Shown here: positions 1 to 9,754 of the stretch, piece after piece
How the letters are laid out: every line of letters starts with the position of its first letter
How positions within the stretch are numbered: position 1 is the stretch's first letter
Source: Enterococcus innesii
GTDB taxonomy: Bacteria > Bacillota > Bacilli > Lactobacillales > Enterococcaceae
Reading direction: 5' to 3'
DNA: 64,000 bases
Assembly (NCBI GenBank): GCA_018982785.1
Contig: JAHHEN010000004.1
Coordinates: 315,001-379,000, forward strand
The notes under the pieces: model-generated
Database searches by the model: none
Seen by the model: only the letters and a program-made list of their open reading frames with translations
Told to the model about the DNA's origin: nothing
Program-made: the position numbers and the translations under genes

Positions 1-168
1 AGTATCGTATTTACGATTTTGTTCGCTGGTATCCTATCCTTTGTCATTATCACCTTGATCAAATGGGTGATGCCGATTCGGGTCTCTCAGCAAGAAGAAG
101 CGGTGGGGATGGATCGGATCGAACATGATGAAACGGCCTATCCTACCTTTATGGGGTTAGATTCTTAA
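1..168 (+). CDS. amtB: Ammonium transporter Amt, C-terminal end (partial)
   Basis: The gene enters from the left edge; 55 residues and the stop are visible. They form one hydrophobic segment (about residues 3-22) followed by a polar tail with QEEAVGMDRIEHDETAY. The 'G-D-x-x-x-H-x-E-x-A-Y' tail is typical of Amt/AmtB channels, trimeric inner-membrane proteins that conduct ammonium. A PII gene follows 16 bases downstream, the classic amtB-glnK pairing in which PII plugs the channel. Only the cytoplasmic tail is seen, so the identification rests on that motif and on the neighbour. Confidence 0.8.
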   Translation, partial: SIVFTILFAGILSFVIITLIKWVMPIRVSQQEEAVGMDRIEHDETAYPTFMGLDS

Positions 169-184
169 GAGTGGAGGAGCAGTC

Positions 185-525
185 ATGAAAAAGTTGAAGC
201 GATTATTCGCCAAGAAAAATTAGAGGAGCTAAAAGCCGCATTGGATCAATCGGATCTGATCAGCGGGATGACGGTCAGTCAAGTCCTCGGATGTGGCAAT
301 CAAAAAGGCCTAAAAGAGTTTATTCGTGGCCAAGAAGTGATCACGACTCTTTTACCAAAAGTAAATGTCCGTTTCGTTTTAGCAGATGAAAAAGTTAACG
401 ATGTGATTGAGTTGATTTTATCGATCTGTCGAACAGATGAAGTCGGTGATGGCAAAATATTCGTCTACCCGTTGGAAGAAGCGATTCGGATTCGCACCAA
501 TGAACGAGGGGAAGCCGCCTTATAA
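185..525 (+). pseudogene. glnK: Nitrogen regulatory PII protein (GlnB/GlnK), frameshifted at codon 3
   Basis: PII proteins are small trimeric sensors of 2-oxoglutarate and ATP/ADP that gate the ammonium transporter. A GGAGGAG ribosome site (173-179) precedes ATG 185, but that frame stops after 12 codons. Restoring one A to the A5 run at 188-192 gives a 113-residue PII of normal length with the T-loop region GCGNQKGLKEFIRGQE and B-loop GDGKIFVYPLEEAIRIRT. The tyrosines at E. coli positions 46 and 51 are Ile and Val here, so uridylylation is not expected. Without the correction only a truncated frame from TTG 241 remains. The gene sits directly behind the ammonium transporter. The break is probably a sequencing error. 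Confidence 0.85.
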
Positions 526-576
526 CAGAAATTCTTAGACTATGAACTTTGCAGCAAAAGCAGTGAACGTAGAGGG

Positions 577-603
577 AAGGACCAATGAAAATTGGTCCTT
601 TTT
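577..603 (+). terminator. Rho-independent terminator after PII gene
   Basis: Perfect 10-bp stem AAGGACCAAT / ATTGGTCCTT with a GAAA loop, followed by T residues. It closes the ammonium transporter-PII unit. Confidence 0.85.
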
Positions 604-675
604 GCGTGCTTCGCTTGATTCCTTGCTTGATAGGGAACCTCTGTTCGTTTATAATGAGAAGTGAGGTGAGCAACG

Positions 676-1800
676 ATGTCGGAACTGCAATTTCCCTTAA
701 AAAATGATACCAGCCGCAAAATTATTCATATTGATATGGATGCTTTTTTTGCTTCGGTGGAAGAACGGGATGATCCTTAGCTGGCCAAGCATCCCCTCGT
801 GATTGCCCGTCACCCAAGCGATACTGGCGGACGAGGAGTGGTCACGACAGCGAATTATTTGGCGCGACAATATGGTATCCATTCGGCAATGAGTGCGCAA
901 AAAGCCTACGAGCTTTGTCCGCAAGCGATTTTTAAACCGGGGAATCATCAAAAGTATCGTGAAGTGTCCCAGCAAGTCAGAGAAATTTTTCACCGATACA
1001 CCGACATCATCGAACCAGTTTCTATCGATGAAGCGTATCTAGATGTGACAGTTAACAAAATCAATTGTCCTTCCGCGATCAAGATCGCTCGTTTGATTCA
1101 ACGAGACATTTGGCAAGAGACTCATTTGACCTGTTCGGCGGGTGTCAGTTACAACAAATTCTTGGCAAAACTATCTTCCGATTATCATAAACCACGAGGA
1201 TTAACGGTGGTGATGCCGGATGAGGCAGTGGCCTTTTTACACCAACTACCCATCGATAAATTTCATGGGATCGGGAAGAAAACTGTCCCCAGGATGCATG
1301 AGTTAGGCATTTTTACAGGAGCCGATCTATACGCTTGGAGTGAGATGGCGTTGATCCGCGAATTTGGCAAAATGGGGTATTCCTTGTATCGGAAAGTTAG
1401 AGGAATCCATGATTCACCAGTCAGTGTGACCAGAGAACGAAAATCAGTTGGAAAAGAGCATACATACGGCAATCCATTAACTAGTGAAGAACAAGTTTTG
1501 AGCCAATTACGGGCTATCGCAGAAGAAGTCGAAAGATCACTGAAGCGCACACAAAAACATGGCAAAACAGTCGTGTTAAAAGTCCGTTACAGTGATTACT
1601 CTACGATCACCAAGCGAGTGACCTTGCCAACCTATGTTCATAAAAAAGAACAGCTGTTTTCCGAAGCAAGTCTGATCTGGGAAGAAATTTTAGGTTTGGA
1701 AAAAGGCATCCGTCTTTTGGGGATCACCGTCACAAATCTTGATCCACTGACCTATGAAAATATCGTACTGCCCTTATGGCAACTATCTGACGAGCAGTAG
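676..1800 (+). pseudogene. dinB: DNA polymerase IV (DinB), interrupted by an in-frame TAG
   Basis: Y-family translesion polymerase. From ATG 676 the frame runs 374 residues, the usual length, with the metal-binding [10 protein letters not shown] near the start (Asp20, Asp22), SIDEAYLD (Asp118, Glu119), the helix-hairpin-helix region 'FHGIGKKT' and a C-terminal little-finger domain. Codon 35 (778-780) is TAG where relatives have a lysine or glutamine-type residue before LAKHP. This is a single substitution, not a frameshift. A product restarting at GTG 799 would lack the catalytic Asp20 and be inactive. Either a real nonsense mutation or a base-call error. It stands alone, 19 bases before the alkylation repair gene. 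Confidence 0.85.
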
Positions 1801-1819
1801 GTAAAAGAGGAGGAGCAAA

Positions 1820-2476
1820 ATGACACTCTATCAAGTATATGACACGATGGTGGGGTTGGCTGATTTGGAGCGAAGTGAAAAAATGGCCGCCTACATGCGG
1901 CATCAGTTTGATTTTCTGGGCATTCCTGCGCCGTTGCGCCGCCAGCAAGAAAAAACAGCCTTTAAAGCAGCAAAACAAACGAAAATGGTCGATTGGGATT
2001 TTATCGATCATTGTTGGCAAAGTAACTATCGAGAACACCAGTACTTTGGGATTGATTATTTAGTTGCGATGGAGCCCTTTTTAATAGCCGTTGATCTAGC
2101 AAAAATTGAACAGTTGGTCATAACGAAAGCTTGGTGGGACAGCGTGGACGCACTGAGTGAGGTCGTCAGAAAACTTGTTTGCCGATTGTCAGCGTTAAAG
2201 GTTGAGATGCTTCGTTGGAGTCTTGACGATAATCTTTGGCTACGGCGCGTGGCGATTCTCCACCAACTGTTGCAAAAAGAACAGATGGATGAACCATTGC
2301 TAGAAGAGATCCTTGTTAACAATTTGGGTAGTTCTGAATTTTTTATCAACAAAGCCATTGGCTGGACCTTGCGAGATTATGCCAAGACAAATCCTCAGTG
2401 GGTTCAAGATTTTCTCCTGCGTTATCAAACAAGTCTGGCGCCTTTGACGGTTCGTGAAGCGAGTAAGTACCTTTAA
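1820..2476 (+). CDS. DNA alkylation repair protein, AlkD-like
   Basis: 218-residue all-helical protein of the AlkD/AlkC HEAT-like repeat family, which excises alkylated purines without base flipping. Family hallmarks seen are the helical repeats around 'WDFIDHCWQSNYREHQYFGIDYL', 'WWDSVDALSEVV' (the conserved Trp and Asp region), 'NLWLRRVAILHQL' and 'FFINKAIGWTLRDYAKTNP'. A GGAGGAGC site lies 8 bases before the ATG. It follows dinB closely, so the two may form a small DNA-damage unit, and a bidirectional terminator ends it. Function is by family; substrate range is not shown by sequence. Confidence 0.85.
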   Translation: MTLYQVYDTMVGLADLERSEKMAAYMRHQFDFLGIPAPLRRQQEKTAFKAAKQTKMVDWDFIDHCWQSNYREHQYFGIDYLVAMEPFLIAVDLAKIEQLVITKAWWDSVDALSEVVRKLVCRLSALKVEMLRWSLDDNLWLRRVAILHQLLQKEQMDEPLLEEILVNNLGSSEFFINKAIGWTLRDYAKTNPQWVQDFLLRYQTSLAPLTVREASKYL

Positions 2477-2508
2477 AAAGTAGCTTTACTGGCTGAGTAT
2501 AGCAATAA

Positions 2509-2551
2509 AAAACACCGTGCAGTATCTTTTTTGAAAGATGCACGGTGTTTT
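2509..2551. terminator. Bidirectional terminator between alkD-like gene and nrdG
   Basis: AAAACACCGTGCA (2509-2521) pairs with TGCACGGTGTTTT (2539-2551), with A and T runs on both sides, so it can serve both convergent units. Confidence 0.85.
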
Positions 2552-2556
2552 GATCG

Positions 2557-3153
2557 TTAAATTTGTTTTTTGATTTGTTCGTAGCTTGCTTCCGCATCTT
2601 TGCACTTTGCCCAGATAACCGCTTTTCCTTGTTCCTGGGATGCAGCAAGATCAATGATTCGTTGATTGCTGCTGCCACGAAATTGCAAGTTTAGGTTTCG
2701 CTTACTGAGTTCAAAGCGGCCGTCCACCAAAATATCGATTTTGGATAAGAGTTCCAGTTTATCAGGTGTTTCCAAAAGCAATTCTTCATAGGTGTAGCCG
2801 GACCAGCTCCAAATATCTTTGCTGTGCCCGAACTCAGCACGAACGCGATCAACGACTTTCAGACAGACTGTCGTGTTTAAGAAAGGTTCGCCGCCTAGGA
2901 GCGTCAGTCCTTGAACATACTCATGTCGCAGATCTTCAATGATTCGATCCTCTAGTTCTTGCGTAAAAGGTGTCCCATAGCGAAAGTTTTGGACGGCTTT
3001 GTTGAAACAGCCTTCACAAGCAAACAGACAGCCGCTCACATACAAACTATTTCGAATGCCTTCACCATCCACAAAGTTGAAGGCTTTGTAATCAGCAATA
3101 TAATTTTGACTGTACTCGTTTGCTTTCCATTCTTGGGGCTTAGGATTTCTCAT
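2557..3153 (-). CDS. nrdG: Anaerobic ribonucleotide reductase activating protein NrdG
   Basis: 198-residue radical-SAM enzyme that makes the glycyl radical on NrdD. The cluster motif C-x3-C-x2-C is at Cys42, Cys46 and Cys49 (GCLFACEGCFN), followed by the GGEPF S-adenosylmethionine-binding motif. It lies about 80 bases downstream of nrdD on the same strand, as in other Firmicutes, and works in the cytoplasm without oxygen. No damage is visible. Confidence 0.95.
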   Translation of the reverse strand: MRNPKPQEWKANEYSQNYIADYKAFNFVDGEGIRNSLYVSGCLFACEGCFNKAVQNFRYGTPFTQELEDRIIEDLRHEYVQGLTLLGGEPFLNTTVCLKVVDRVRAEFGHSKDIWSWSGYTYEELLLETPDKLELLSKIDILVDGRFELSKRNLNLQFRGSSNQRIIDLAASQEQGKAVIWAKCKDAEASYEQIKKQI

Positions 3154-3236
3154 AAGAAAACTTCTTTCTATTGTGAATTACAGGGGTTGGTCTTCGATAA
3201 AAGGAGTGTAGAGGAAATCTAACACTCCTTTTATGA

Positions 3237-5431
3237 TTATTCTTGCAAATGTTTGACCCGAGCAGAGATTTCTTTGTGACGACCGTTGACCATTGGACGA
3301 GCTTGAGGATTTCCAAGATACCCACAGGTTCTTTTGACAACATCACAACTTTTTGGATCGTGATTGCCACATTGTGGACATTCAAAGCCTCGTTCGGTTG
3401 GATTAAAGTCTCCTTCATATCCGCACTCGTAACAGTGATCGATAGGGGTATTTGTTCCAAGATAAGCGACCCGATCGTATGCGTAATCCCAAACCGCTTC
3501 TAACGCTTTTGGATTTTGCTGCAAGACTGGATATTCACAGTAATGAATAAAGCCACCAGAACAGTATTTTGGATAGTCCTTTTCAAAATCAAGTTTCTCA
3601 AATGGTGTCGGATTTTTCCGCACATCATAGTGGAAGCTGTTCGTATAATATTCTTTGTCGGTAATGTTTTCAACTTCACCGAATTTTTCGGTATCTAAGC
3701 GACAGAAACGATCAGTCAGGCTTTCACTTGGCGTAGAGTACACGCTGAAATGATAACCGTATTCATCGCCCCAGGCATCCGCATGAGCTTTCAATTCTTT
3801 CACGATCGCCATCGTAAAGGCTTTTGCTTCTGGGTCTTGTTCCCAAGTTCCGCCATAAAAAGCAGAAGCAGCTTCGTATAAACCAATGTAGCCAAGTGAA
3901 ACAGTGGCCCGTTTATTTTTGAATAATTCGTTGACATTGTCTTTGCGATCCAAACGCTCACCGAAAGCCCCATACATATAAAGGATCGGCGCATTGGCGG
4001 GACTCGCTTCTTTACAGCGTTCTACGCGATAGACAAGGGCATCTTTAACGATTTGCAGGCGGTCCTCCAGCAGCGACCAGAATTTTTCTTGATCGCCATT
4101 TGCTTCTAAGGCGATCCGTGGAATATTCAATGTCACGACACCTAGATTCATCCGACCGACATTGATTTCTTCACCACGTTCGTTTTTCCAGCCTTGCAAG
4201 AAAGAACGACAGCCCATCGGCACTTTAAAGCTACCGGTCAATTCAACCAATTTATCATAATTCAAAATATCCGGGTACATCCGTTTAGTGGCACATTCTA
4301 ATGCCAGTTCTTTGATATCGTAATTTGGATCGGTAGGGCCAAGTTGACCCCACGGCGAATACTAAAAATCAATTTTGGGAAAATAGCGGTGCGCTTTTCA
4401 CTGCCTAACCCATTGATCCGAATTTGGAGAATCGCTCGTTGAATCTCCCGTTCGAACCAATTGGTACCTAAACCAAAGCCAAGGGAAGTAAACGGCGTTT
4501 GTCCGTTCGAGGTGAATAACGTATTGATTTCGTATTCTAGACTTTGCATTGCATCATAGATATCTTTGCGGGTTTTGCTCTTCGCGTACGCTTCCCGACG
4601 TTCGGGTGTCTCGATCCATTCTTCGGCATCTTTTAGATGCTTTTGATAATTCAACTCAGCAAAAGGAGCCAATAATTCATCCGTTCGATCAGCAGAACAG
4701 CCGCCATATTGACTCGATGCTACGTTTGCAATGATTTGTGAGATTTGAGCGGTGGCCGTTTGGATCGATTTTGGCGATTCCACTTCGGCGTTCCCAATTT
4801 TAAACCCATTATTTAGCATGCCTTTAAAATCGATCAGGCAGCAGTTGGTCATTGGTGTGTAAGGATGATAATCCAAGTCATGGTAATGAATGTCGCCTTT
4901 TTGATGGGCATTTGCCACGTGAGGAGGCAGCATTTTCAAACCGATCGATTTTCCTACGATCCCGGCGGTCAAATCACGTTGTGTGTTGAACACATTGCTA
5001 TCTTTATTGGCATTTTCATTGACGACCGATTGATCTTTATTCATCAATTTGTTGATCGTAAAGTTGATGTCTGTTGCTTTGCTGCGCTCGAAATCACGAT
5101 GGGTCCGATAGTTGATATATTCTTCAGCCAAGGCATATTCGTTTTTTGCTAACAAGATATGCTCGACGATATTTTGAATCTCATAGATTTTTACATTTGT
5201 ACGAAAACGTTCCGCGATCTCGTGATCGACACTGTCAACGATCTCGGTGATTTTTTCGTGGTCGATGGGAGAAAGCTCGCCGTTGACTTTTCTTAGGGCT
5301 TTCACTAACGCATCGTAAATTTTTTGATCATCAAAATCGACAAGCCGTCCATCACGTTTTACGATTTTTAACTGACGCAAAGCGGACTGTCTTTCCAACC
5401 CTTGCTCAGGATTTCTCTTAATGTTCATCAT
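3237..5431 (-). pseudogene. nrdD: Anaerobic ribonucleoside-triphosphate reductase NrdD, frameshifted
   Basis: Glycyl-radical enzyme reducing NTPs to dNTPs without oxygen. Corrected length is 731 residues, normal for the family. The N terminus carries an ATP-cone ('KIVKRDGRLVDFDDQKIYDAL'). The C terminus has the zinc site C-x2-C...C-x2-C (CYECGYEG, CPQCGNHD) and the radical loop RTCGYLG. The frame breaks near 4340: after RRGVNL one base is missing from a GG/CC stretch, and adding it gives GPTDPNYDIKELALECATKR leading into the second half. I chose ATG 5431 because AAGGAG ends 8 bases upstream; a GTG at 5440 overlaps that site. NrdR boxes lie upstream. Confidence 0.9.
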
Positions 5432-5483
5432 TTCTACCACTCCTTATCTTCCTCAATATAATAAAACATATTATAGAAATGAG

Positions 5484-5499
5484 CAACTATATATAGTGG
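5484..5499. promoter_or_regulatory. NrdR box 1 upstream of nrdDG
   Basis: CAACTATATATAGTGG matches the palindromic NrdR box (ACACWATATATWGTGT) at 12 or more positions. NrdR represses ribonucleotide reductase genes when dATP is plentiful. Confidence 0.75.
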
Positions 5500-5525
5500 T
5501 GAATAAGGGATAGTAAATTGGATAT

Positions 5526-5541
5526 ACACAATATATGGTGT
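5526..5541. promoter_or_regulatory. NrdR box 2 upstream of nrdDG
   Basis: ACACAATATATGGTGT is a near-perfect NrdR box. It starts 42 bp (four helical turns) from box 1, placing both sites on one DNA face as expected for cooperative NrdR binding. The rest of 5432-5720 holds no gene. Confidence 0.8.
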
Positions 5542-5720
5542 ATATTCATTGGGGTGTTTTCTGAGAAAACTGATAAGATTAAGGATTTGGTTGTTCCATG
5601 TTTCACATAATGAATAAAAAACTTTTTTAAATTTATTTTTTCTCTGTTTTTAAGCAGAACGATTCAATGAAAAGTATGCTACCATAAGGAGAGAATTTTT
5701 TTTTTTAAGGAGGGTTCTAT

Positions 5721-6485
5721 GTGAAAAATATGATTGATGTGAAGCATCTGACCAAAAGTTACGGCACTCGATTCAATCAAACCAAAGTATTAGATAACCT
5801 TTCTTTTGCAGTGGATCAAGGAGAATTTGTTGGGGTTATGGGACCAAGCGGTGCTGGGAAAACGACCTTGATGAATCTGTTGTCTTCCATCATGCGACCT
5901 AGCTTAGGCTCGATCTATATCGATGGCAAAGACATTACCCGAATGTCGGAAAAAGCCCTCAGCGATTTTCGGCGTCAGCAGATTGGCTTCATCTTTCAAG
6001 ATTTTAATCTTTTAGAGACATTGACAGCCAGGGACAATATCCTGCTTCCGTTAGCCATTGATCGCTTGCCCGTGAAGGAAACCCAAGTACGTATCGAGGA
6101 GACCGCCAATTTGTTAGGGATCGAACACTTATTGGATCGTTACCCAGAAGAATTGTCTGTAGGGCAAAAACAAAGGGTTGCTGCTGCTCGCGCAATCATC
6201 AGTCGTCCGGCGGTCCTTTTTGCTGATGAACCCACCGGAGCCCTTGATTCAAAAGCGGCGACAGAATTGTTACGGTATTTGGCACAAATCAATCAACAAG
6301 AGAAAACAACGATCTTGATGGTCACGCATGATCCTTTCACCGCCAGCTACTGCAATCGGATTTTATTCATCCGCGATGGCGTCTTCTTTGCAGAAGTTGT
6401 CAAAAAAGGCAGTCGTCAGGAATTTTTCGAAAAAATCATCGATATGCAGGCAACGATTGGAGGCGGTCCGCGCCATGTTGTTTAA
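5721..6485 (+). CDS. ABC transporter ATP-binding protein, BceA-like
   Basis: 254-residue nucleotide-binding subunit of a MacB/BceA-type exporter. Walker A GPSGAGKTT is at residues 41-49, Q-loop 'FIFQDFNLL', signature LSVGQKQR, Walker B 'VLFADEPTGALD' and the switch His in 'MVTHD'. The start is GTG 5721, 6 bases behind AAGGAGGG; an overlapping ATG at 5719 runs into TGA at once. Its end overlaps the permease gene by 11 bases, so the two are translationally coupled. Systems of this type usually confer resistance to cell-wall peptides or sense them, often with a BceRS two-component pair. None is adjacent here, so the substrate is open. Confidence 0.9.
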   Translation: MKNMIDVKHLTKSYGTRFNQTKVLDNLSFAVDQGEFVGVMGPSGAGKTTLMNLLSSIMRPSLGSIYIDGKDITRMSEKALSDFRRQQIGFIFQDFNLLETLTARDNILLPLAIDRLPVKETQVRIEETANLLGIEHLLDRYPEELSVGQKQRVAAARAIISRPAVLFADEPTGALDSKAATELLRYLAQINQQEKTTILMVTHDPFTASYCNRILFIRDGVFFAEVVKKGSRQEFFEKIIDMQATIGGGPRHVV

Positions 6486-8528
6486 AATCGGTTGGCGGAG
6501 TTTTTTGCGGCAGTTTCGCAATTATATGGTGTATTTTATCTGTATGATGACTGCCGTGATGATTTTCTATTCATTTAATGCTTTGATGAACGATCGTCTC
6601 TTGAATCAAAGAGTTCAGCAAGATATCCGGATCGAAGGGGTATTAGGATTCGGCAGCAGTGTGGTAGCATTTGTTGTCTTGTTTTTTATGCTGAGTGCCA
6701 ATCATTTTTTTCTTAGCCAGCGACAAAAGGAAATCAGTGTCTATCAGCTTTTGGGGTTACGACAAGGTCGTCTTGCTTGGTTGCTGCTGCGGGAAACGTT
6801 TCTACTGAATTTTTTCTCTTTAGTAACCGGTATTTTTATGGGAATTATTTTTTCGAAATTCTTTTCAATGATTTTGATTCGGGCAATGGGCCTGAATTTA
6901 ACCAGTCATTTCTTTAATTCCCCACAATCGATTTTTTCGACGGTCTTTGTTTTTATCGCGGCGATGATCATTTTGAGTATTCAAGTGATCCTTTTTGTTT
7001 GGCGTACCCCAATGAGTGAATTGATCAAGACCGAATATCGCTTACCGATCAAAAAAATGAAAATGACTCCATTTCGTTCCTTAATGGGGGTTCTAGGTCT
7101 GATTCTACTTGGAGTAGGCTACTATCTGTCATTAACCCTGCGGGAAACATGGACCAACTATATCACGTATACGCAAGACTTTTCAGCGATTCTATGGATC
7201 CCATTACTGATTCTATTTTGCTGTGTAACGGCAACCTATCTCTTTTTTGATTGTACGTTGCCGGCACTGTTGTATTTTTTGAGCAAACCCAAAAAACACC
7301 TCATTAAAGGGGCAAAATTGATTGCTTACAATAACGTGCGTGCATACTTGCAAAGGACGTGGAAAAGCTATGCCCTTTTGACGATCATTACCGCGATCGC
7401 GATCTCACTGATTGGGGGAACAATGGGAGTCATCTCATTAAATTACCAAGCAACGAACCGTATCTACCCAACCTCTTTTCAAGTGTCAGGAGAGCAGGCG
7501 GGGACCTTGCGTACCCTTTTAGAAAAGTCGGGTATGCCAATTACAGCGGAGCAAACGATTCCTTACAAAATGACCAATATGACGGTGCAGACTCGCTACC
7601 TAGGAGAGTTGCAAGATGAAAGTGTAGAAAATATGATGGTGAATCTGGTGGCACTTTCTGATTATCAGCGTCTACGAAAACTAGTTCCAAATGCTCCTGA
7701 AATTCGACTGAGTACAGACAAGCAAGCGGTCCTTTTTGATAGTCAGTACGACGTGACTCGTTCATTTATCACGTATCGGGATGAAGTCAAAGTTGGCAGT
7801 CAACATGAGTTTAAACTTATCCAAGCACAGCAGGACTACTTTGGGGATTATGCCTTGCGCTATTCTTTGCCAAATGTCCTTGTCATTCAAGATGATGCGT
7901 ACCAACAAATCGAGGGATTCACCTATAGCATTGCTTATTTGCAAACCGAAAAGGTGCAAACAGACGCGCTGACACAGTTGTTGGATGAAGAATTGCCGAT
8001 CGAGTGGGCGCATCCTTTGACCTATGAATTTAGCGACGACCAAAAAAGCGTACGCTTTTATCCAGAGACCGCACGGGATTCAAGCAATGATAGTGGTCAG
8101 ACGACCGCTTATCGGCTAACGTTAGCCAATCGCTTTACAACAATGCGGGGGTGCGGCGACAAGCAGGAATCATTTTGTTCGTATCGCTGTTTGTTGGGGT
8201 GATCGTTTTGATCACCACGTCTAGTAGTTTGATCGTTCGACAATTTTCTAACACGGAGCGGGAAAAGCACAATTACCGACTATTGACAAAATTAGGATAC
8301 ACCCGTAACGAAGTGCGCAAGTTGGTGTACTGGCAAAACATTTGGATTTTTATGCCCGGCACCTTATTAGCGATTTTGCATGCGGTATTTGCTATCAATA
8401 CCTTCACACAGATCATCGACAGTCCTGGGTATTGGGTCGCGCATTTGTTTGCAGGAGTAGCAGCAGTTGTCTATCTATTTGCCTATTTGATTACCGTCAA
8501 GCTGTGTCTGCGGATTATTGAAACTTGA
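6475..8528 (+). pseudogene. ABC transporter permease, FtsX/BceB-like, frameshifted
   Basis: Partner membrane subunit of the preceding ATPase. ATG 6475 overlaps the ATPase end. The corrected product is 684 residues: an N-terminal helix (about 17-38), a first FtsX-like bundle with 'FFLSQRQKEISVYQLLGL', more helices to residue 230, a large extracellular domain in the second half and a final three-helix FtsX bundle ('ILFVSLFVGVIVLITTSSS'). This is the BceB plan, 10 helices with one big outside loop. The frame breaks at the G5 run 8147-8151; adding one G restores TMRGVRRQAGIILF. The break is likely artefactual. Confidence 0.85.
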
Positions 8529-8546
8529 TCTATTTATACGATAAAG

Positions 8547-8575
8547 CGATTCTAGGAAACTAGGATCGTTTTTTT
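8547..8575 (+). terminator. Terminator after ABC permease
   Basis: CGATTCTAG / CTAGGATCG stem with GAAA loop and a run of seven T. Confidence 0.85.
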
Positions 8576-8603
8576 CATTTAACCAATCTTTTTGTATTTC
8601 CCT

Positions 8604-8632
8604 CTGGCACCAGATTAAGAGAATGGTATAAT
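8604..8632 (+). promoter_or_regulatory. Probable promoter of M42 peptidase gene
   Basis: Extended -10 TGGTATAAT (TATAAT 8627-8632) with a weak -35-like CTGGCA at 8604-8609, 17 bases upstream. Confidence 0.55.
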
Positions 8633-8662
8633 CATAATCAATGAGACAAAGGAGGAAGCAAG

Positions 8663-9745
8663 ATGGAGAAAAAAGAAGAACAGCTTTTAATAGACCTAAC
8701 GACTGCACGTGGGGTTCCTGGGAATGAGGAGGAAGTGCGTGAAGTCTTTAAAGAATATGCCAAAGACTTTGCTGAAGATATCTTTTTTGATGGTTTAGGA
8801 AGTGTCATTGCGAAACATGTTGGTGATGGCGGCGGTCCGAAAATTTTTATTTCGGGACATATGGATGAAGTCGGCTTTATGGTAACGAAAATTACGGAAA
8901 AAGGCTTTATTGAATTTCAAACCCTTGGTGGCTGGTGGGGGCAAGTGATGCTGGCACAGCAAGTCGAGATCAAAACCAATGATGGCAAATTGATCCACGG
9001 TGTCGTCGGCTCAAAACCACCCCATGTCTTGAGTCCAGAGACTCGAAACAAACCTTACGATATCAAAGATATGTTCATCGATATCGGCGCTTCAAGTGAA
9101 GAGGAAGCCAAAGGCTGGGGGATCCGTCCTGGAGATATGATCACCCCCTATATCCAATACAAACGGATGAACGACAGCAAATTTTTGCTAGCCAAAGCAT
9201 GGGACAATCGAATCGGTACGGCGGTATCACTACGGGTATTAGAAACCTTGGCAGCCGAAGGACATCCAAACTGCTTGTTTGCCGGCAGTGACGTGATGGA
9301 AGAAGTTGGCCTAAGAGGGGCACGAACAAGCACTCACTTAGTGAATCCCGATATCGCTATCGCCCTAGATACTGGTACCGCTGGGGACACACCTGGAATG
9401 ACACCAAAAGAAGCGGATTCTGTGTTAGGCAAAGGCCCACAAGTCTTGATTTTCGATGCTTCCATGATTCCTCACAAGAAATTATTGAATTTTGTGATCG
9501 ATGTCGCTGAAGAGATGGAAATTCCTTTCCAATATACCGTGATCACTGGTGGGGGAACCGATGCTGGTCAAATGCATTTGACTCGTGATGGGGTTCCGTC
9601 GATCGCTATTACTGTGCCAGTTCGTTACCTGCATTCTCATACTTCTGTCATTCATGAGGATGACTACTTCAATACAGTCAAGCTTGTAACGGAAGTGGTT
9701 CGCCGCTTAGACGATAAGACCGTTAAAGCATTGCGTAGTTATTAA
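8663..9745 (+). CDS. pepA: M42 family glutamyl aminopeptidase
   Basis: 360-residue dinuclear-metal aminopeptidase of the TET/M42 family (PepA in lactic acid bacteria), which trims acidic or hydrophobic N-terminal residues from imported peptides in the cytoplasm. Metal and catalytic residues are all present: His66 in SGHMDEVG, Asp181 in AKAWDNR, the Glu pair 213-214 in MEEVGLRGA, Asp236 in ALDTG and the His of LHSHTSVIHE near residue 325. AAAGGAGGAAG precedes the ATG by 5 bases and an extended -10 promoter lies just upstream. The DUF975 gene follows after 9 bases and may be cotranscribed. Confidence 0.9.
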   Translation: MEKKEEQLLIDLTTARGVPGNEEEVREVFKEYAKDFAEDIFFDGLGSVIAKHVGDGGGPKIFISGHMDEVGFMVTKITEKGFIEFQTLGGWWGQVMLAQQVEIKTNDGKLIHGVVGSKPPHVLSPETRNKPYDIKDMFIDIGASSEEEAKGWGIRPGDMITPYIQYKRMNDSKFLLAKAWDNRIGTAVSLRVLETLAAEGHPNCLFAGSDVMEEVGLRGARTSTHLVNPDIAIALDTGTAGDTPGMTPKEADSVLGKGPQVLIFDASMIPHKKLLNFVIDVAEEMEIPFQYTVITGGGTDAGQMHLTRDGVPSIAITVPVRYLHSHTSVIHEDDYFNTVKLVTEVVRRLDDKTVKALRSY

Positions 9746-9754
9746 GGTGAGTCT

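Noticed and set aside
778-780. Recoding of the TAG in dinB
   Set aside because: No sign of pyrrolysine or suppressor machinery; polymerase IV is not known to use recoding.
6328-6474. A start of the ABC permease 147 bases earlier
   Set aside because: That stretch is out-of-frame reading of the ATPase gene. ATG 6475 with an 11-base overlap fits the family start.
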